A stretch of DNA of 64,000 nucleotides from JACCSI01 sp963815285 (lineage in GTDB: Bacteria; Acidobacteriota; Vicinamibacteria; Vicinamibacterales; UBA2999), in NCBI GenBank assembly GCA_963815285.1, contig CAWFGB010000002.1:248001-312000 (forward strand), read 5' to 3'. Shown here in pieces: positions 34,648 to 43,891 of this stretch; the stretch's first letter is position 1; each line of letters begins with the position of its first letter. The notes beneath the pieces are model-generated. The model saw nothing but the letters and a program-made list of their open reading frames with translations, was not told the DNA's origin and did no database searches. Position numbers and translations under genes: made by a program.

Positions 34648-37128
34648 CTACTGCCCCATCAACGCGTGCACCGGATCGGTCCTTGCGGCACGTCGCGCGG
34701 GCAGCACCGTAGCCGCGAGAGCGACGGCCAGCAGGATGCCACCGACAATGGCGAGCACCGTCGGGTCCATGGCACCGATCTCGTAGAGCTGCGACTGCAA
34801 GGTCTGGCGGAGCATGAAGGCACCGACGAGGCCTAGCGTGGTGCCAACCAGCACGATGGCCGCTCCCTCGCGCAGCACCATCCCGAAGATGCTCGCTGCG
34901 GCCGCTCCAAGGGCCATGCGGATGCCGATCTCGCGCGATCGCTGGCTCACTTGATACGCCAGGACGCCGTAGATGCCGATGGCGGCCAGAAACAGCGCCA
35001 CCGACGCAAACGTTAGGGCCAGCACCATCGGCGTTCGTCGATCCGCAAGCGAGCGCTCGACGCGCTCTCGCATCGTGCGCACGCCGTAGAGCGGGAGCTC
35101 GGGGTCTATCCGCGCCAGCGCCGCGCGCAGCGCGCTGGTGACGGACGCCGGGTCCTGTGCCGTGCGCACGGCCAGCGTCATGTTGCGCACCGGATCCTGA
35201 TCGATCGGCCGGTAATATGCGCCGACGGTCCGGAACGCCGGCCCGTCCACGAGCCCGTCGAGCCGCACCTGTTCGACAACGCCGACGACGGTCATCCACT
35301 GATCCCGCGGAGGCACTTCCAGCAGGTTCTGCACGTTCGTGGGAAAGTACATATGGCGGCCAATCGGATCCTGTCCTGGCCAGAATTTTCGGGCGAGCAG
35401 TTCGTCAACGATGATGGCGCGCGCATTTCCGTCGACGTCTCGATCGTCGAACAACCGCCCGGCCTGCAGCTCGGTTTGCATTGCCTCGAAATACCCGGGG
35501 CTCACCCATATCTGCGGTGGAGAAATCAGCGATTCGCCGGGGGCCGGCTGATAACCCTCGGCGAAGATCACTGAGTCGTTTCGCTGGCCGGACATCGGCA
35601 CCGTCGTGGTGGCTCCGACGGCGATAACGCCAGGAACCGCGCGCACGCCTTCGAGGATGCGACGCGTCACGCCGCGCAACGCCGCGTCGTCTGTATAGCG
35701 GGCTGCGGGAAGGCTCAAGCTGCCGGTCAAGACCTGATCAGCAACAAAGCCCGGCCTGACCGCCAGCACACGTTGAAAGCTCGCCAGCAGCAGCCCCGCG
35801 CCGACGAGCAGCACCAGCGCGAAGGCGACCTGGCTGGTCACCAGCGCGCGGCGCACCAGCCGCGTGCGGCGTGATGCCGTCCCTGAGCGCCCTTCCTCGC
35901 GAACAACCTGGCCCAGATCAGCGCGCCGCAGCTGGGCCATGGGGAAGAGTCCGACGACGACACCGACAATCAGCACCAGACCGACGACAAACGCCAGCGC
36001 TCGTCCGTCGATGTCGATGTTCTCTCCCCGCGGCAACTGCTCCAGTGCCAGTGGTGCCGCCAGTTCGAGCGCCAGCCAGCCGAGCGCCAGACCAAACGCG
36101 CCGCCGATCACCGAGACCAGAACGGTTTCGGTCAGGATCTGTCGCGACAGCCGCTGCGTGCTGGCACCGAGCGCCTGCCGCGTCGCCAGCTCTCGGGTCC
36201 GGCCGCTGGCACGGATCGACACCAGGTTGGCGACATTCACGCAGCCGATGATCAGCACGGTGAGCACGCCGCCCCAGAGCAGATACAACGTCGCGCGTGA
36301 CGTCTCCACGAGATCGCCATGGAAGCTTTTGACGCGAGTGTTGAAGCCCGCGTTGATGACGATCTCTTTCAGATGAGGAAAGCGATCGAGGTTCGCGGCA
36401 TTGATCGCGTCGATCTGACTCTGTGCCTGCTCGAGGCTGGCGCCCGGGCCGAGCCGCGCGATCTGCTGCCAGTTGTTGCTGTGCCGGCTCTCGTCGCTCC
36501 TCTCCTCGGCGGTGAAGGCGACGGGCGTCCAGAGCTGGACTTCAGGGTCGATGAATTGAAATCCTTCCGGCAGCACTCCAACGATGGTGTGGAGCACACC
36601 GTTGATTCGCAGCTCGCGGCCCACGGCATCGTCGCTTCCAGCGAACAACCGCTGCCACATGCCGTGCCCCAGCACGACCTTGCGAGGCTGGCCGACCTCC
36701 GCGTCCAGCTCCGTAAAGGTCTGGCCACGGTGCGGCTGCGTCCGCAGCAGCCGGAAGAACGATGGGGTCACCTGCAGGCTCGTGACACGCTCGACCTCGC
36801 CACCGCCTTGCCCGCCGATGGTGACGCCCGCGGCTCGATACATCGCGATCTCATCGAACACGGTGGTTTGTGCGAGGCGGTCGTAGTAGTCAGGCACCCC
36901 ATTGGAGGCGCGCACCGCGCCGGCGCCCGGGTATGAGTTGAAGATCGTCACCAGGCGCTCGGGCTCGGGAAACGGCAGCGGCCTGAGCAGCACCGCGTTG
37001 ACGACGGCGAAAATGGAGGTGTTGGCCGCGACACAGACCGCCAGGGTGGCCACGGTGGTGAGGGTGAATCCCCGGTCCTTCCAGAGCAGGCGAAGGGCGA
37101 AGCGCAAATCCTGAAAAAGACGGTCCAT
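34648..37128 (-). CDS. ADOP-type ABC transporter permease (MacB/FtsX family)
   Basis: 826 residues. Opens MDRLFQDLRFALRLLWKDRGFTLTTVATLAVCVAANTSIFAVVNAVLLRPLPF, the standard start of acidobacterial duplicated orphan permeases. It has two repeats of a MacB-like periplasmic domain plus FtsX domain; the FtsX helices lie at about 280-430 and 690-820, with RTRELATRQALGAS and RSREIGIRMALGAA loops. It lacks an ATPase and none is nearby, hence orphan. Predicted to move or sense envelope substrates. Divergent from the beta-barrel gene at 37198. Confidence 0.93.
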   Translation of the reverse strand: MDRLFQDLRFALRLLWKDRGFTLTTVATLAVCVAANTSIFAVVNAVLLRPLPFPEPERLVTIFNSYPGAGAVRASNGVPDYYDRLAQTTVFDEIAMYRAAGVTIGGQGGGEVERVTSLQVTPSFFRLLRTQPHRGQTFTELDAEVGQPRKVVLGHGMWQRLFAGSDDAVGRELRINGVLHTIVGVLPEGFQFIDPEVQLWTPVAFTAEERSDESRHSNNWQQIARLGPGASLEQAQSQIDAINAANLDRFPHLKEIVINAGFNTRVKSFHGDLVETSRATLYLLWGGVLTVLIIGCVNVANLVSIRASGRTRELATRQALGASTQRLSRQILTETVLVSVIGGAFGLALGWLALELAAPLALEQLPRGENIDIDGRALAFVVGLVLIVGVVVGLFPMAQLRRADLGQVVREEGRSGTASRRTRLVRRALVTSQVAFALVLLVGAGLLLASFQRVLAVRPGFVADQVLTGSLSLPAARYTDDAALRGVTRRILEGVRAVPGVIAVGATTTVPMSGQRNDSVIFAEGYQPAPGESLISPPQIWVSPGYFEAMQTELQAGRLFDDRDVDGNARAIIVDELLARKFWPGQDPIGRHMYFPTNVQNLLEVPPRDQWMTVVGVVEQVRLDGLVDGPAFRTVGAYYRPIDQDPVRNMTLAVRTAQDPASVTSALRAALARIDPELPLYGVRTMRERVERSLADRRTPMVLALTFASVALFLAAIGIYGVLAYQVSQRSREIGIRMALGAAAASIFGMVLREGAAIVLVGTTLGLVGAFMLRQTLQSQLYEIGAMDPTVLAIVGGILLAVALAATVLPARRAARTDPVHALMGQ

Positions 37129-37197
37129 TCCTGCAATTACGCCTGTCGTTGCCCGGCAGTTCCGCGTGCTACTCTTGTGCAGAGGTCCGCTCCACCC

Positions 37198-38001
37198 ATG
37201 GACGCACTAGTTCGTCTGGCGGGGTTCGTCGTCGCCTCCTGTCTCCTGGTGCCGACACTGGCGGCCGCGGAGGATCGGCAGACCCAACCGGCCCAGCCAT
37301 ACGCACAACAGACTGGTTCCGCGTCGTCGGAGCGTAGCGCCGACTTTCTGTTTGGCCGTCCGAAAGGTTCATTCGGCTTCCACGGTAGCTGGCTGTTTGC
37401 CAGCGCCGGCAGCGACCTGTTCGATTTCGTCACCGAGCATCTCACTCTCGAGAAGGAGCACTTCAATTCCCCAGGCTTCGGCGGAGACATCGCCTTCGCG
37501 CTGACGTCACGCGCGCAGCTCGAGGCCAGCGTTGATACGAACCGCATGGAGCGAGGCTCAGAGTATCGGGAGTTTGTGGACAACAACCTGCTGCCGATTG
37601 AACAACGCACGTCGCTCAGGACGACCCTGGTGAGTGCCGGCATCCGCTATGCCGTGACCCCACGCGGAGACGATGTGAGCCGCCTTGCCTGGATCCCGCG
37701 CCGGGTCGTCCCGTTTGTCGGCGCCGGCGCAGGCGCCATGTTTTACGAGTTCCGGCAGAGCGGCGACTTCGTGGACTTCGTTGATCTCTCTGTCTTCCCG
37801 GATTCTTTTCGATCGCAAGGCTGGGTACCCACGGCGCATGTGCTCGCCGGAGTCGATCTCCAGATACACCGGCGTCTGTACGGCACCGTGCAGGGCCGTT
37901 ACACCAAAGCTGCCGGAGAGCTCACGAGCGACTTCATCGACTTCGATCCGATTGACCTGTCTGGATTCCGGTTGTCCGCCGGAATCAATGTGCTGTTTTG
38001 A
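37198..38001 (+). CDS. Outer-membrane beta-barrel protein
   Basis: 267 residues from the ATG at 37198. Signal peptide LVRLAGFVVASCLLVPTLAAAE. The mature part is built of alternating strands with turns, e.g. GSFGFHGSWLFASAGSDLFDFV, VSAGIRYAVTP, VVPFVGAGAGAMFYEF and LYGTVQGRYT, and ends in SAGINVLF with the terminal Phe. Size and pattern suit an OmpA/OmpW-size eight-stranded barrel. The next gene starts nine bases later behind AGGAGG, so the pair is an operon. Confidence 0.85.
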   Translation: MDALVRLAGFVVASCLLVPTLAAAEDRQTQPAQPYAQQTGSASSERSADFLFGRPKGSFGFHGSWLFASAGSDLFDFVTEHLTLEKEHFNSPGFGGDIAFALTSRAQLEASVDTNRMERGSEYREFVDNNLLPIEQRTSLRTTLVSAGIRYAVTPRGDDVSRLAWIPRRVVPFVGAGAGAMFYEFRQSGDFVDFVDLSVFPDSFRSQGWVPTAHVLAGVDLQIHRRLYGTVQGRYTKAAGELTSDFIDFDPIDLSGFRLSAGINVLF

Positions 38002-38010
38002 GGAGGCCGC

Positions 38011-39291
38011 ATGAAGACATTCCGCCTGACACTCGGCGTTGGTCTCGTGTTAGCCACGACCGGCATGGCCTCGGCACAGCCGGCACCGGCGGCCACAGCA
38101 TCCGATCGATGGGCGCCATGGATGGGATGCTGGCAGATTGCGGACGAAAGCATTCAGGACGCCGCCGCGATGTTGTCCGAGCTGGCGGGCACATCACCCG
38201 CCTCGGCTCGTACCACGCCCAACGCCCTGGTATGCGTCACGCCCTCCGCTGACGGCGGCGCCACTATGACGACGTTCGTCAAAGACAATCCGGTCCTCGT
38301 CGAAACCGTCGTAGCCGACGGCTCTCGGCGGCCGCTGACCGATGCCAACTGCCGCGGCTGGCAGATGGCCGAGTGGTCACAACTTGGCGGGCGCATGTAC
38401 GCGCAGGCCGAGATCACCTGCGGTGACAAGGCGGCGCGCATGGTGTCCGGCCTTTCCGCCATCGTCGCAGGTCCGCGGTGGCTCGACATTCAGGTGGTCG
38501 AGAGTGGAGGCCAGAAGAGCATGCGCGTTCGGCGGTATCGTCGCGCCGCCAATCAGAAGCATGCCGCCGCGGCGCCATCACCAACCCGTGAAGTGGCGAC
38601 GATGCCCGTCGGCGGCAAGTTCACCATGGCGGACATCAAGGAAGCGTCCGCCAAGGTGCCGATTGAAGCGCTCCAGGCGGTCGTGCTCGAATTCGGGGCC
38701 GACGGCTATGACCTCAATGCGAAGCGGCTTCGCGAACTCGATGCGGCAGGCGTGCCGGACAGCGTCATCGATCTGATGGTGGCCCTGTCGTTCCCCGAGC
38801 ACTTTGTGGTGGAGCGGCGCATGGCGGGCGGTGGCGGTGGTTACGGTGGTTACGGTGGTTACGGTAGCGGGTATGGCGGAGGCTACGGCTCCGGGTTTGA
38901 GCCGATATGGGGACCGTTCGCCATGTGGCCCTATTACTACGCCGATCCGTTCTACTACTCATCGATGTACTCGCCCTTCGGCTATGGCTCGTGGGGCTAT
39001 TACGACCCGTACTCCTATCGCGGTCCGGGCGTGATCGTCATCGATCCGGGCGACAGTGGCGCGCCCGAGCGAAGCGGTATCGGGCGGGTTGTGGACGGCC
39101 GCGGCTACACTCGCATTCGGCGCAACGATCCCGAACCCACACCGCGGGCCGGCAACAGCGGCAACAGCGGCTCTGGGACGTCCTCGACCAGCGGCGCGGC
39201 CTCTGGCACGAGCGGCGTATCATCAGGTGGATACTCGAGCGGTGGTGGGTCCGGCGGTGGTCGAACCGCAGTGCCCCGGCCGCCAGGATGA
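38011..39291 (+). CDS. Secreted protein with Gly/Tyr-rich low-complexity region
   Basis: 426 residues. Signal peptide MKTFRLTLGVGLVLATTGMASAQ. The N-terminal domain (30-185) has several cysteines (WMGCWQ, LVCVTP, ANCRGWQ, ITCGDK) and may be disulfide-bonded. Residues 205-265 form a helical segment (FTMADIKEASAKVPIEALQAVVLEF). Then a Gly/Tyr-rich stretch (GGYGGYGGYGSGYGGGYGSG) and aromatic-rich PYYYADPFYYSSMYSPFGYGSWGYYDPY, ending in a Gly/Ser tail. Family unknown; composition suggests a surface or phase-separating protein. Confidence 0.8.
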   Translation: MKTFRLTLGVGLVLATTGMASAQPAPAATASDRWAPWMGCWQIADESIQDAAAMLSELAGTSPASARTTPNALVCVTPSADGGATMTTFVKDNPVLVETVVADGSRRPLTDANCRGWQMAEWSQLGGRMYAQAEITCGDKAARMVSGLSAIVAGPRWLDIQVVESGGQKSMRVRRYRRAANQKHAAAAPSPTREVATMPVGGKFTMADIKEASAKVPIEALQAVVLEFGADGYDLNAKRLRELDAAGVPDSVIDLMVALSFPEHFVVERRMAGGGGGYGGYGGYGSGYGGGYGSGFEPIWGPFAMWPYYYADPFYYSSMYSPFGYGSWGYYDPYSYRGPGVIVIDPGDSGAPERSGIGRVVDGRGYTRIRRNDPEPTPRAGNSGNSGSGTSSTSGAASGTSGVSSGGYSSGGGSGGGRTAVPRPPG

Positions 39292-39333
39292 ATCAGACCC
39301 GAGAGAAGCGCCGCAACTGAAGGAGACAAAGAC

Positions 39334-39999
39334 GTGACTGGACCTTTGCCTATTGGCGCCGATGCGCCGAATTTCGAAGCAGATACCACGCAAGGACGCA
39401 TGCGCTTTCATGAGTGGCTTGGTGACTCGTGGGGCGTCCTCTTTTCGCACCCGAAGGATTACACGCCGGTCTGCACGACCGAACTGGGCTACATGGCAAG
39501 CATCAAACCGGAGTTCGACAAGCGCAACGTCAAGGTGATCGGGCTCAGTGTCGATCCCCTGGACCGTCACGAAGGCTGGTCTAAGGACATCGCGGAAACA
39601 CAGGGGCACGCACCGAACTTCCCGATGATCGCCGATCCCACACTGGCCGTGGCCAAACTCTACGGGATGTTGCCCGCGGACGCGGGGGAAAGCTGCGAGG
39701 GCCGCACTGCAGCCGACAACGCTACAGTGCGCAATGTGTACGTCATTGGGCCGGACAAGAAGGTCAAGCTCCTGATTTTGTACCCGATGAGCACGGGCCG
39801 CAACTTCGATGAAGTCTTGCGCGTAATCGACTCTGTGCAGCTGACGGCCAAACACAAGGTGGCGACGCCGGCGAACTGGCAACAGGGCAGCGACGTTATC
39901 ATCCTGCCGGCCGTGTCGGACGAGGAAGCGAAGCAGAAGTACCCGCAGGGTTGGAAGGCCCCTCGCCCGTACCTGCGAATCGTGCCGCAGCCTCGCTAA
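39334..39999 (+). CDS. 1-Cys peroxiredoxin (Prx6 type)
   Basis: 221 residues from a GTG preceded by AAGGAG. The AhpC/TSA domain has the peroxidatic site HPKDYTPVCTTELGYMA, in which PVCTTE is the Prx6 form (PVCTTE against PTVCPTE in AhpC). A long C-terminal extension (LPAVSDEEAKQKYPQGWKAPRPYLR) is typical of the group, and no resolving Cys of the 2-Cys type is apparent. Reduces hydrogen peroxide and organic peroxides in the cytoplasm. Stands alone after the Gly/Tyr-rich gene. Confidence 0.95.
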   Translation: MTGPLPIGADAPNFEADTTQGRMRFHEWLGDSWGVLFSHPKDYTPVCTTELGYMASIKPEFDKRNVKVIGLSVDPLDRHEGWSKDIAETQGHAPNFPMIADPTLAVAKLYGMLPADAGESCEGRTAADNATVRNVYVIGPDKKVKLLILYPMSTGRNFDEVLRVIDSVQLTAKHKVATPANWQQGSDVIILPAVSDEEAKQKYPQGWKAPRPYLRIVPQPR

Positions 40000-40024
40000 G
40001 AACCCCTGGGGTGTCGATCACCAC

Positions 40025-40070
40025 CGGGTGCGGCTGGGTGCGGCCGGGTGCGGCTGGGTGCGGCTGGGTG
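40025..40070 (+). repeat. 10-bp tandem repeat
   Basis: Four copies of CGGCTGGGTG (one with C for T) at 40031-40070, preceded by a half copy. It lies between the peroxiredoxin stop and the DUF1592 start, within 60 bases of the latter. Confidence 0.9.
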
Positions 40071-40127
40071 CTACTTCGGCGGAAACGCTAGACTCCCGCC
40101 GATCCGCAAACGATAATTCCTTCATTC

Positions 40128-42563
40128 ATGAAACGAGCGGCGTCAGCGGCGCTTCTCCTCGCGTCATCGGTAGTGCTGGTGGGGTCGGGCTCGACGCCGG
40201 GTTCCGAGGCCGGCCGCTCGGCCCAGCCGCCAGCGCAGGAGTCTCATCGTCAGTTCCTCGACACCTATTGCGCCGGCTGCCATAACGATCGCCTGCGCAC
40301 GGCCGGGCTGACGCTGAGCGGGCTAGAGATGTCGGACCCGGGCGCCAGCGCGGAGCTGTGGGAGAAAGTGCTCTACAAGGTCCGGACCGGCCAGATGCCG
40401 CCCGCTGGACGGTCGCAGCCCCCGCTTGCCCTGTCGCATACCGTGACAACCTCGCTGGCGACAGCGCTCGACGCGGCGGCGGCACGCCATCCGAACCCAG
40501 GCCGGGTCGGACTTCACCGCTTGAACCGGATCGAGTACGCGAATGCGATCCGCGACATTCTCGGGCTGACCATCGACACCAAGGCGCTGCTGCTGCCTGA
40601 TGAAGCAGATGAGGGCTTCGACAACGTGGCTGCAAGTCTGGCGTTGTCGCCCGCGCATCTCGAACGCTACCTCTCTGCCGCACGCGAGATCAGCCGCCTC
40701 GCCGTTGGCGACCTGAGCCTGGCCACCGCCCCCGGATCGGCCACTTATCGTGTCCCACGTCTGTTGGAGCAGGACGTGCGCGTCAACGAAGATCTGCCGT
40801 TCGGTTCGCGCGGCGGTCTCGCGGTACGCCACACCTTCCCGCTCAGCGGAGAATACGCCTTCAAAGTGCGGCTGCGGCGTCAGGTCTACGACTACATCAT
40901 CGGGATGGGCCACAGCCAGGACCTCGATCTGCGGATCGACGGCATGCGCGTCAAACGGTTCACTGTGGGTGGCCAGGCGAAAGGCACTCCCGGGCCGCTG
41001 ACGTGGAACGGCGAGATCGTCGGCGACACCGAGTGGGAGCTCTACATGCACGCCGCGGACGCGGGCTTGGAGGTGCGTACTGCCGTGCAAGCAGGCGAGC
41101 GGTCGGTCACGTTGTCGTTCGTCGATAGTCCCTGGGAGCCCGAGGGCCTCACCCAGCCGCTTCCCGTCGATTTTGGTCGCGGTTCAGACGAACAGTACGA
41201 CGGCTACGCCGCCGTAGATGCGCTCACCATCCACGGCCCATACGACGTCAAGGGGCCAGGAACTACGCAAAGCCGCCGCAGCATCTTCGTCTGCACACCG
41301 AAGGATTCGGCAGACGAAGGCTCCTGTGCAAAGCGGATCCTTTCGACGCTGGCCGAACGGGCCTACCGGCGGCCGGTGACCAACGCCGAGCTGAAGACGC
41401 TGCTCGGCTTCTACGAGCGCGGACGCCAGGAACGCGGATTCGACGCTGGCATCCAGGCGGGTATCGAGCGGATGCTCGTCAGCTTCAACTTTCTCTTCCG
41501 CATGGAGAGCGACCCGCCGGCGGCGGGGCCAGGCACCGTTTACCGCCTGAGCGATCTCGATCTCGCCTCGCGGCTGTCGTTCTTCCTGTGGAGCAGCGTC
41601 CCCGACGACGAGCTGCGGGCTCTGGCCGTCCGCAAGCAGCTCTCCAATCCCAAAGTGCTGGAGCAGCAAGTCACTCGCCTGCTGCGCGATCCGCGTTCGA
41701 AAGCTCTTGTGGAAAGTTTCGGCAGCCAGTGGCTCGGCGTGCGCAAAGCGACCAGCCACTTGCCTGATCCGAATATCTTCCCGGACTTCGACGAGAATCT
41801 GCGCGCGGCGTTCCTGCAGGAAACGTCCCTGTTCCTCGAGAGCCAGTTGCGCGACGATCGCAGCGTCGTCGATCTGGTCGCGGCCGACTACTCGTTCGTC
41901 AATGAGCGTCTCGCCCAGCACTACGGTCTGTCCGATGTCAGCGGCGAACGCTTTCGCAAGGTCACGTTCGCCGATGGCGGGCGAGGGGGCCTGCTCGGCC
42001 AGGGCGGCATCCTGATGGTGACCTCATACCCGGACCGCACGGCGCCGGTGCTGCGCGGCGTGTGGGTGCTCGAGAACCTGCTCGGCATGCCACCTCCTCC
42101 GCCACCGCCCAACATCCCGGATCTCGAAACCAAGACCGCGGATGGGCGTCCCCTGTCGATTCGCGAGCAGATGGAAGTGCACCGGCAGAACCCGGCATGT
42201 TCGGTCTGCCACGTGCGGATGGATCCGCTCGGCTTCTCGCTCGAAAATTTCGATGCGATCGGCCGATGGCGCACGCACGCCGAGGGCCGGCCGGTCGATG
42301 CGTCGTCCATCTTCGCCGACGGCACACCGCTCAACGGCGTCCGGGGCCTCAAGGCGTTCGTGCTCAATCGACGCGAGAATTACGTGCACGCGTTCGCCGG
42401 CAAGCTCCTGACTTACGCACTCGGCCGTCACGTCGATTACCGCGATCAGCCGGCAATCCGCAAGATCGTGCGTGAGGCCGCCGCACGCGACTACCGGTGG
42501 TCGGCCATTGTCCTTGGCATCGTCAACAGCACGCCGTTCCAGATGAGGAAGACCGCGTCATGA
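40128..42563 (+). CDS. DUF1592 planctomycete-type cytochrome c
   Basis: 811 residues with a signal peptide. Domains in order: heme c segment at 45 (YCAGCHNDRLRTAGLTL, CxxCH), DUF1587 (LHRLNRIEYANAIRDILGL), a beta-sandwich region, DUF1595 (LAERAYRRPVTNAELKTLLGFY), DUF1592 (YRLSDLDLASRLSFFLWSSVPDDEL), DUF1588 (GGILMVTSYPDRTAPVLRGVWVLE) with a second CxxCH (ACSVCHVRMDPLGF), and DUF1585 at the C-terminus (FAGKLLTYALGRHVDY). Periplasmic, two hemes. Linked in these phyla to degradation of complex matter, but no substrate is proven. ATGA overlap with the DUF1552 gene. Confidence 0.95.
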   Translation: MKRAASAALLLASSVVLVGSGSTPGSEAGRSAQPPAQESHRQFLDTYCAGCHNDRLRTAGLTLSGLEMSDPGASAELWEKVLYKVRTGQMPPAGRSQPPLALSHTVTTSLATALDAAAARHPNPGRVGLHRLNRIEYANAIRDILGLTIDTKALLLPDEADEGFDNVAASLALSPAHLERYLSAAREISRLAVGDLSLATAPGSATYRVPRLLEQDVRVNEDLPFGSRGGLAVRHTFPLSGEYAFKVRLRRQVYDYIIGMGHSQDLDLRIDGMRVKRFTVGGQAKGTPGPLTWNGEIVGDTEWELYMHAADAGLEVRTAVQAGERSVTLSFVDSPWEPEGLTQPLPVDFGRGSDEQYDGYAAVDALTIHGPYDVKGPGTTQSRRSIFVCTPKDSADEGSCAKRILSTLAERAYRRPVTNAELKTLLGFYERGRQERGFDAGIQAGIERMLVSFNFLFRMESDPPAAGPGTVYRLSDLDLASRLSFFLWSSVPDDELRALAVRKQLSNPKVLEQQVTRLLRDPRSKALVESFGSQWLGVRKATSHLPDPNIFPDFDENLRAAFLQETSLFLESQLRDDRSVVDLVAADYSFVNERLAQHYGLSDVSGERFRKVTFADGGRGGLLGQGGILMVTSYPDRTAPVLRGVWVLENLLGMPPPPPPPNIPDLETKTADGRPLSIREQMEVHRQNPACSVCHVRMDPLGFSLENFDAIGRWRTHAEGRPVDASSIFADGTPLNGVRGLKAFVLNRRENYVHAFAGKLLTYALGRHVDYRDQPAIRKIVREAAARDYRWSAIVLGIVNSTPFQMRKTAS

Positions 42564-43891
42564 TGCTCACGAAGAAGGTTCTTTCGCGCCGGACCGTGCT
42601 GAGGGCGCTGGGCGCGACGATCCCCTTGCCGCTGCTCGACGCGATGGTGCCGGCGGTGACAGCACTGCGTCACACCGCGGCCCAACCGAAGATGCGCTTT
42701 GGCGCGGTGTATGTGCCCAACGGCGTCATTCCTGCCCAATGGTTTCCGGTGGCCGAAGGCGCGGGATTCGAGTTTTCGCCGTCGCTCAAGCCGATCGAGG
42801 CGTTTCGTGATCGGTTGATGGTCGTGAGCGGACTCGACAGCGTGCCCCCGCCCCCACCGGGGGAGCGGCAATACAACAACCACGCGGACGCGAGCACGCG
42901 CTTCCTGACCGACACGACGCCAAGCCGCAACCTGCGCGCCGGCGTGTCGATCGATCAGCTCGCGGCGCGAGTGTTGAGTGACGACACGACGCTGCCGTCG
43001 CTCGAACTGGCGCTGGAATCGGTGGACTCGGGCACGTCCTGCGATTTTGGCCGAAGCTGCGTCTACACCGGAACGATTGCCTGGGCAGGACCGACCGAGC
43101 CCCTGCCCATGGAGCACGACCCTGCCGCTGCCTTCGCGCGGCTGTTCGGAGATGGCGCCAACAGCGATGCTGCCGCCCGGCGCGCGCGCATGCAGCACAA
43201 AGGCAGCATCCTCGATTCGCTGGCCGAGGAGGTTGCGAGCCTGCGGACCAGGTTGGGCGTGCCAGACCAGTCGCGCGTGGCCGGCTATCTTGACAGCGTT
43301 CGTGACGTCGAGCAACGCATCCAGCGCGCCGTCGCGCACAACACGGAACTGCCGGTCTTCGATCGGCCGGCCGGCGTGCCGGAGACCTTCGAACAGCATG
43401 CCAAGCTGATGTTCGATCTGCAGCTGCTCGCCTATCAGGGCGATGTCACACGCGTCGTCACTTACATGATCGGCCGCGAGTTCAGCGGCCGGACCTATCC
43501 GGAAATCGGCGTGCCCGATGCGCATCATCCCATCTCGCACCACCAGCGGGATCCGGTGCGGATGGAAAAGTGCGCCAAGATCAATCACTACCACGTGCAG
43601 CTTTTCGCGTACTTCCTCGAGAAGATGCAGAACACGCCCGACGGCGATGGGTCGCTGCTCGACCACTCAGCCATCCTCTACGGGGCCGGCATGAGCGAAG
43701 GCAACGGCCACGTGCCGCGCAACCTGCCGATTCTCCTGGTCGGGGGCGCCAACGGCAAGCTGCGAAGCGGACGGCACATCAAGTACGCGGAGGGTACGCC
43801 GCTCGCCAACTTCCACCTGAGCCTGCTCGACAAGCTGGGCGTGCGGGTCGAGAGTCACGGCAACAGCACAGGGCCAGTGAATCTTGATTGA
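42560..43891 (+). CDS. DUF1552 domain-containing protein, Tat-exported
   Basis: 443 residues from the ATG at 42560, which overlaps the previous stop by four bases. Tat signal LSRRTVLRALGATIPLPLLDAM. DUF1552 features: FGAVYVPNGVIPAQWFPVAEG, LMVVSGLDS, HADASTRFLT, GVSIDQLAA, SCVYTGTIAW and YGAGMSEGNGHVPRNLPILLVGG. DUF1552 proteins nearly always follow DUF1592 cytochromes, so they form one periplasmic system. The catalytic role is unknown; the fold resembles sulfatase/alkaline-phosphatase-like DUF1501 proteins. Confidence 0.95.
   Translation: MMLTKKVLSRRTVLRALGATIPLPLLDAMVPAVTALRHTAAQPKMRFGAVYVPNGVIPAQWFPVAEGAGFEFSPSLKPIEAFRDRLMVVSGLDSVPPPPPGERQYNNHADASTRFLTDTTPSRNLRAGVSIDQLAARVLSDDTTLPSLELALESVDSGTSCDFGRSCVYTGTIAWAGPTEPLPMEHDPAAAFARLFGDGANSDAAARRARMQHKGSILDSLAEEVASLRTRLGVPDQSRVAGYLDSVRDVEQRIQRAVAHNTELPVFDRPAGVPETFEQHAKLMFDLQLLAYQGDVTRVVTYMIGREFSGRTYPEIGVPDAHHPISHHQRDPVRMEKCAKINHYHVQLFAYFLEKMQNTPDGDGSLLDHSAILYGAGMSEGNGHVPRNLPILLVGGANGKLRSGRHIKYAEGTPLANFHLSLLDKLGVRVESHGNSTGPVNLD

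Noticed and set aside
40025..40070. Tandem repeat as a CRISPR array
   Set aside because: Ten-base units with no spacers and no cas genes in the window.
42491..43666. 391-codon minus-strand frame opposite DUF1552
   Set aside because: Shadow frame; the plus strand has Tat signal and family motifs.
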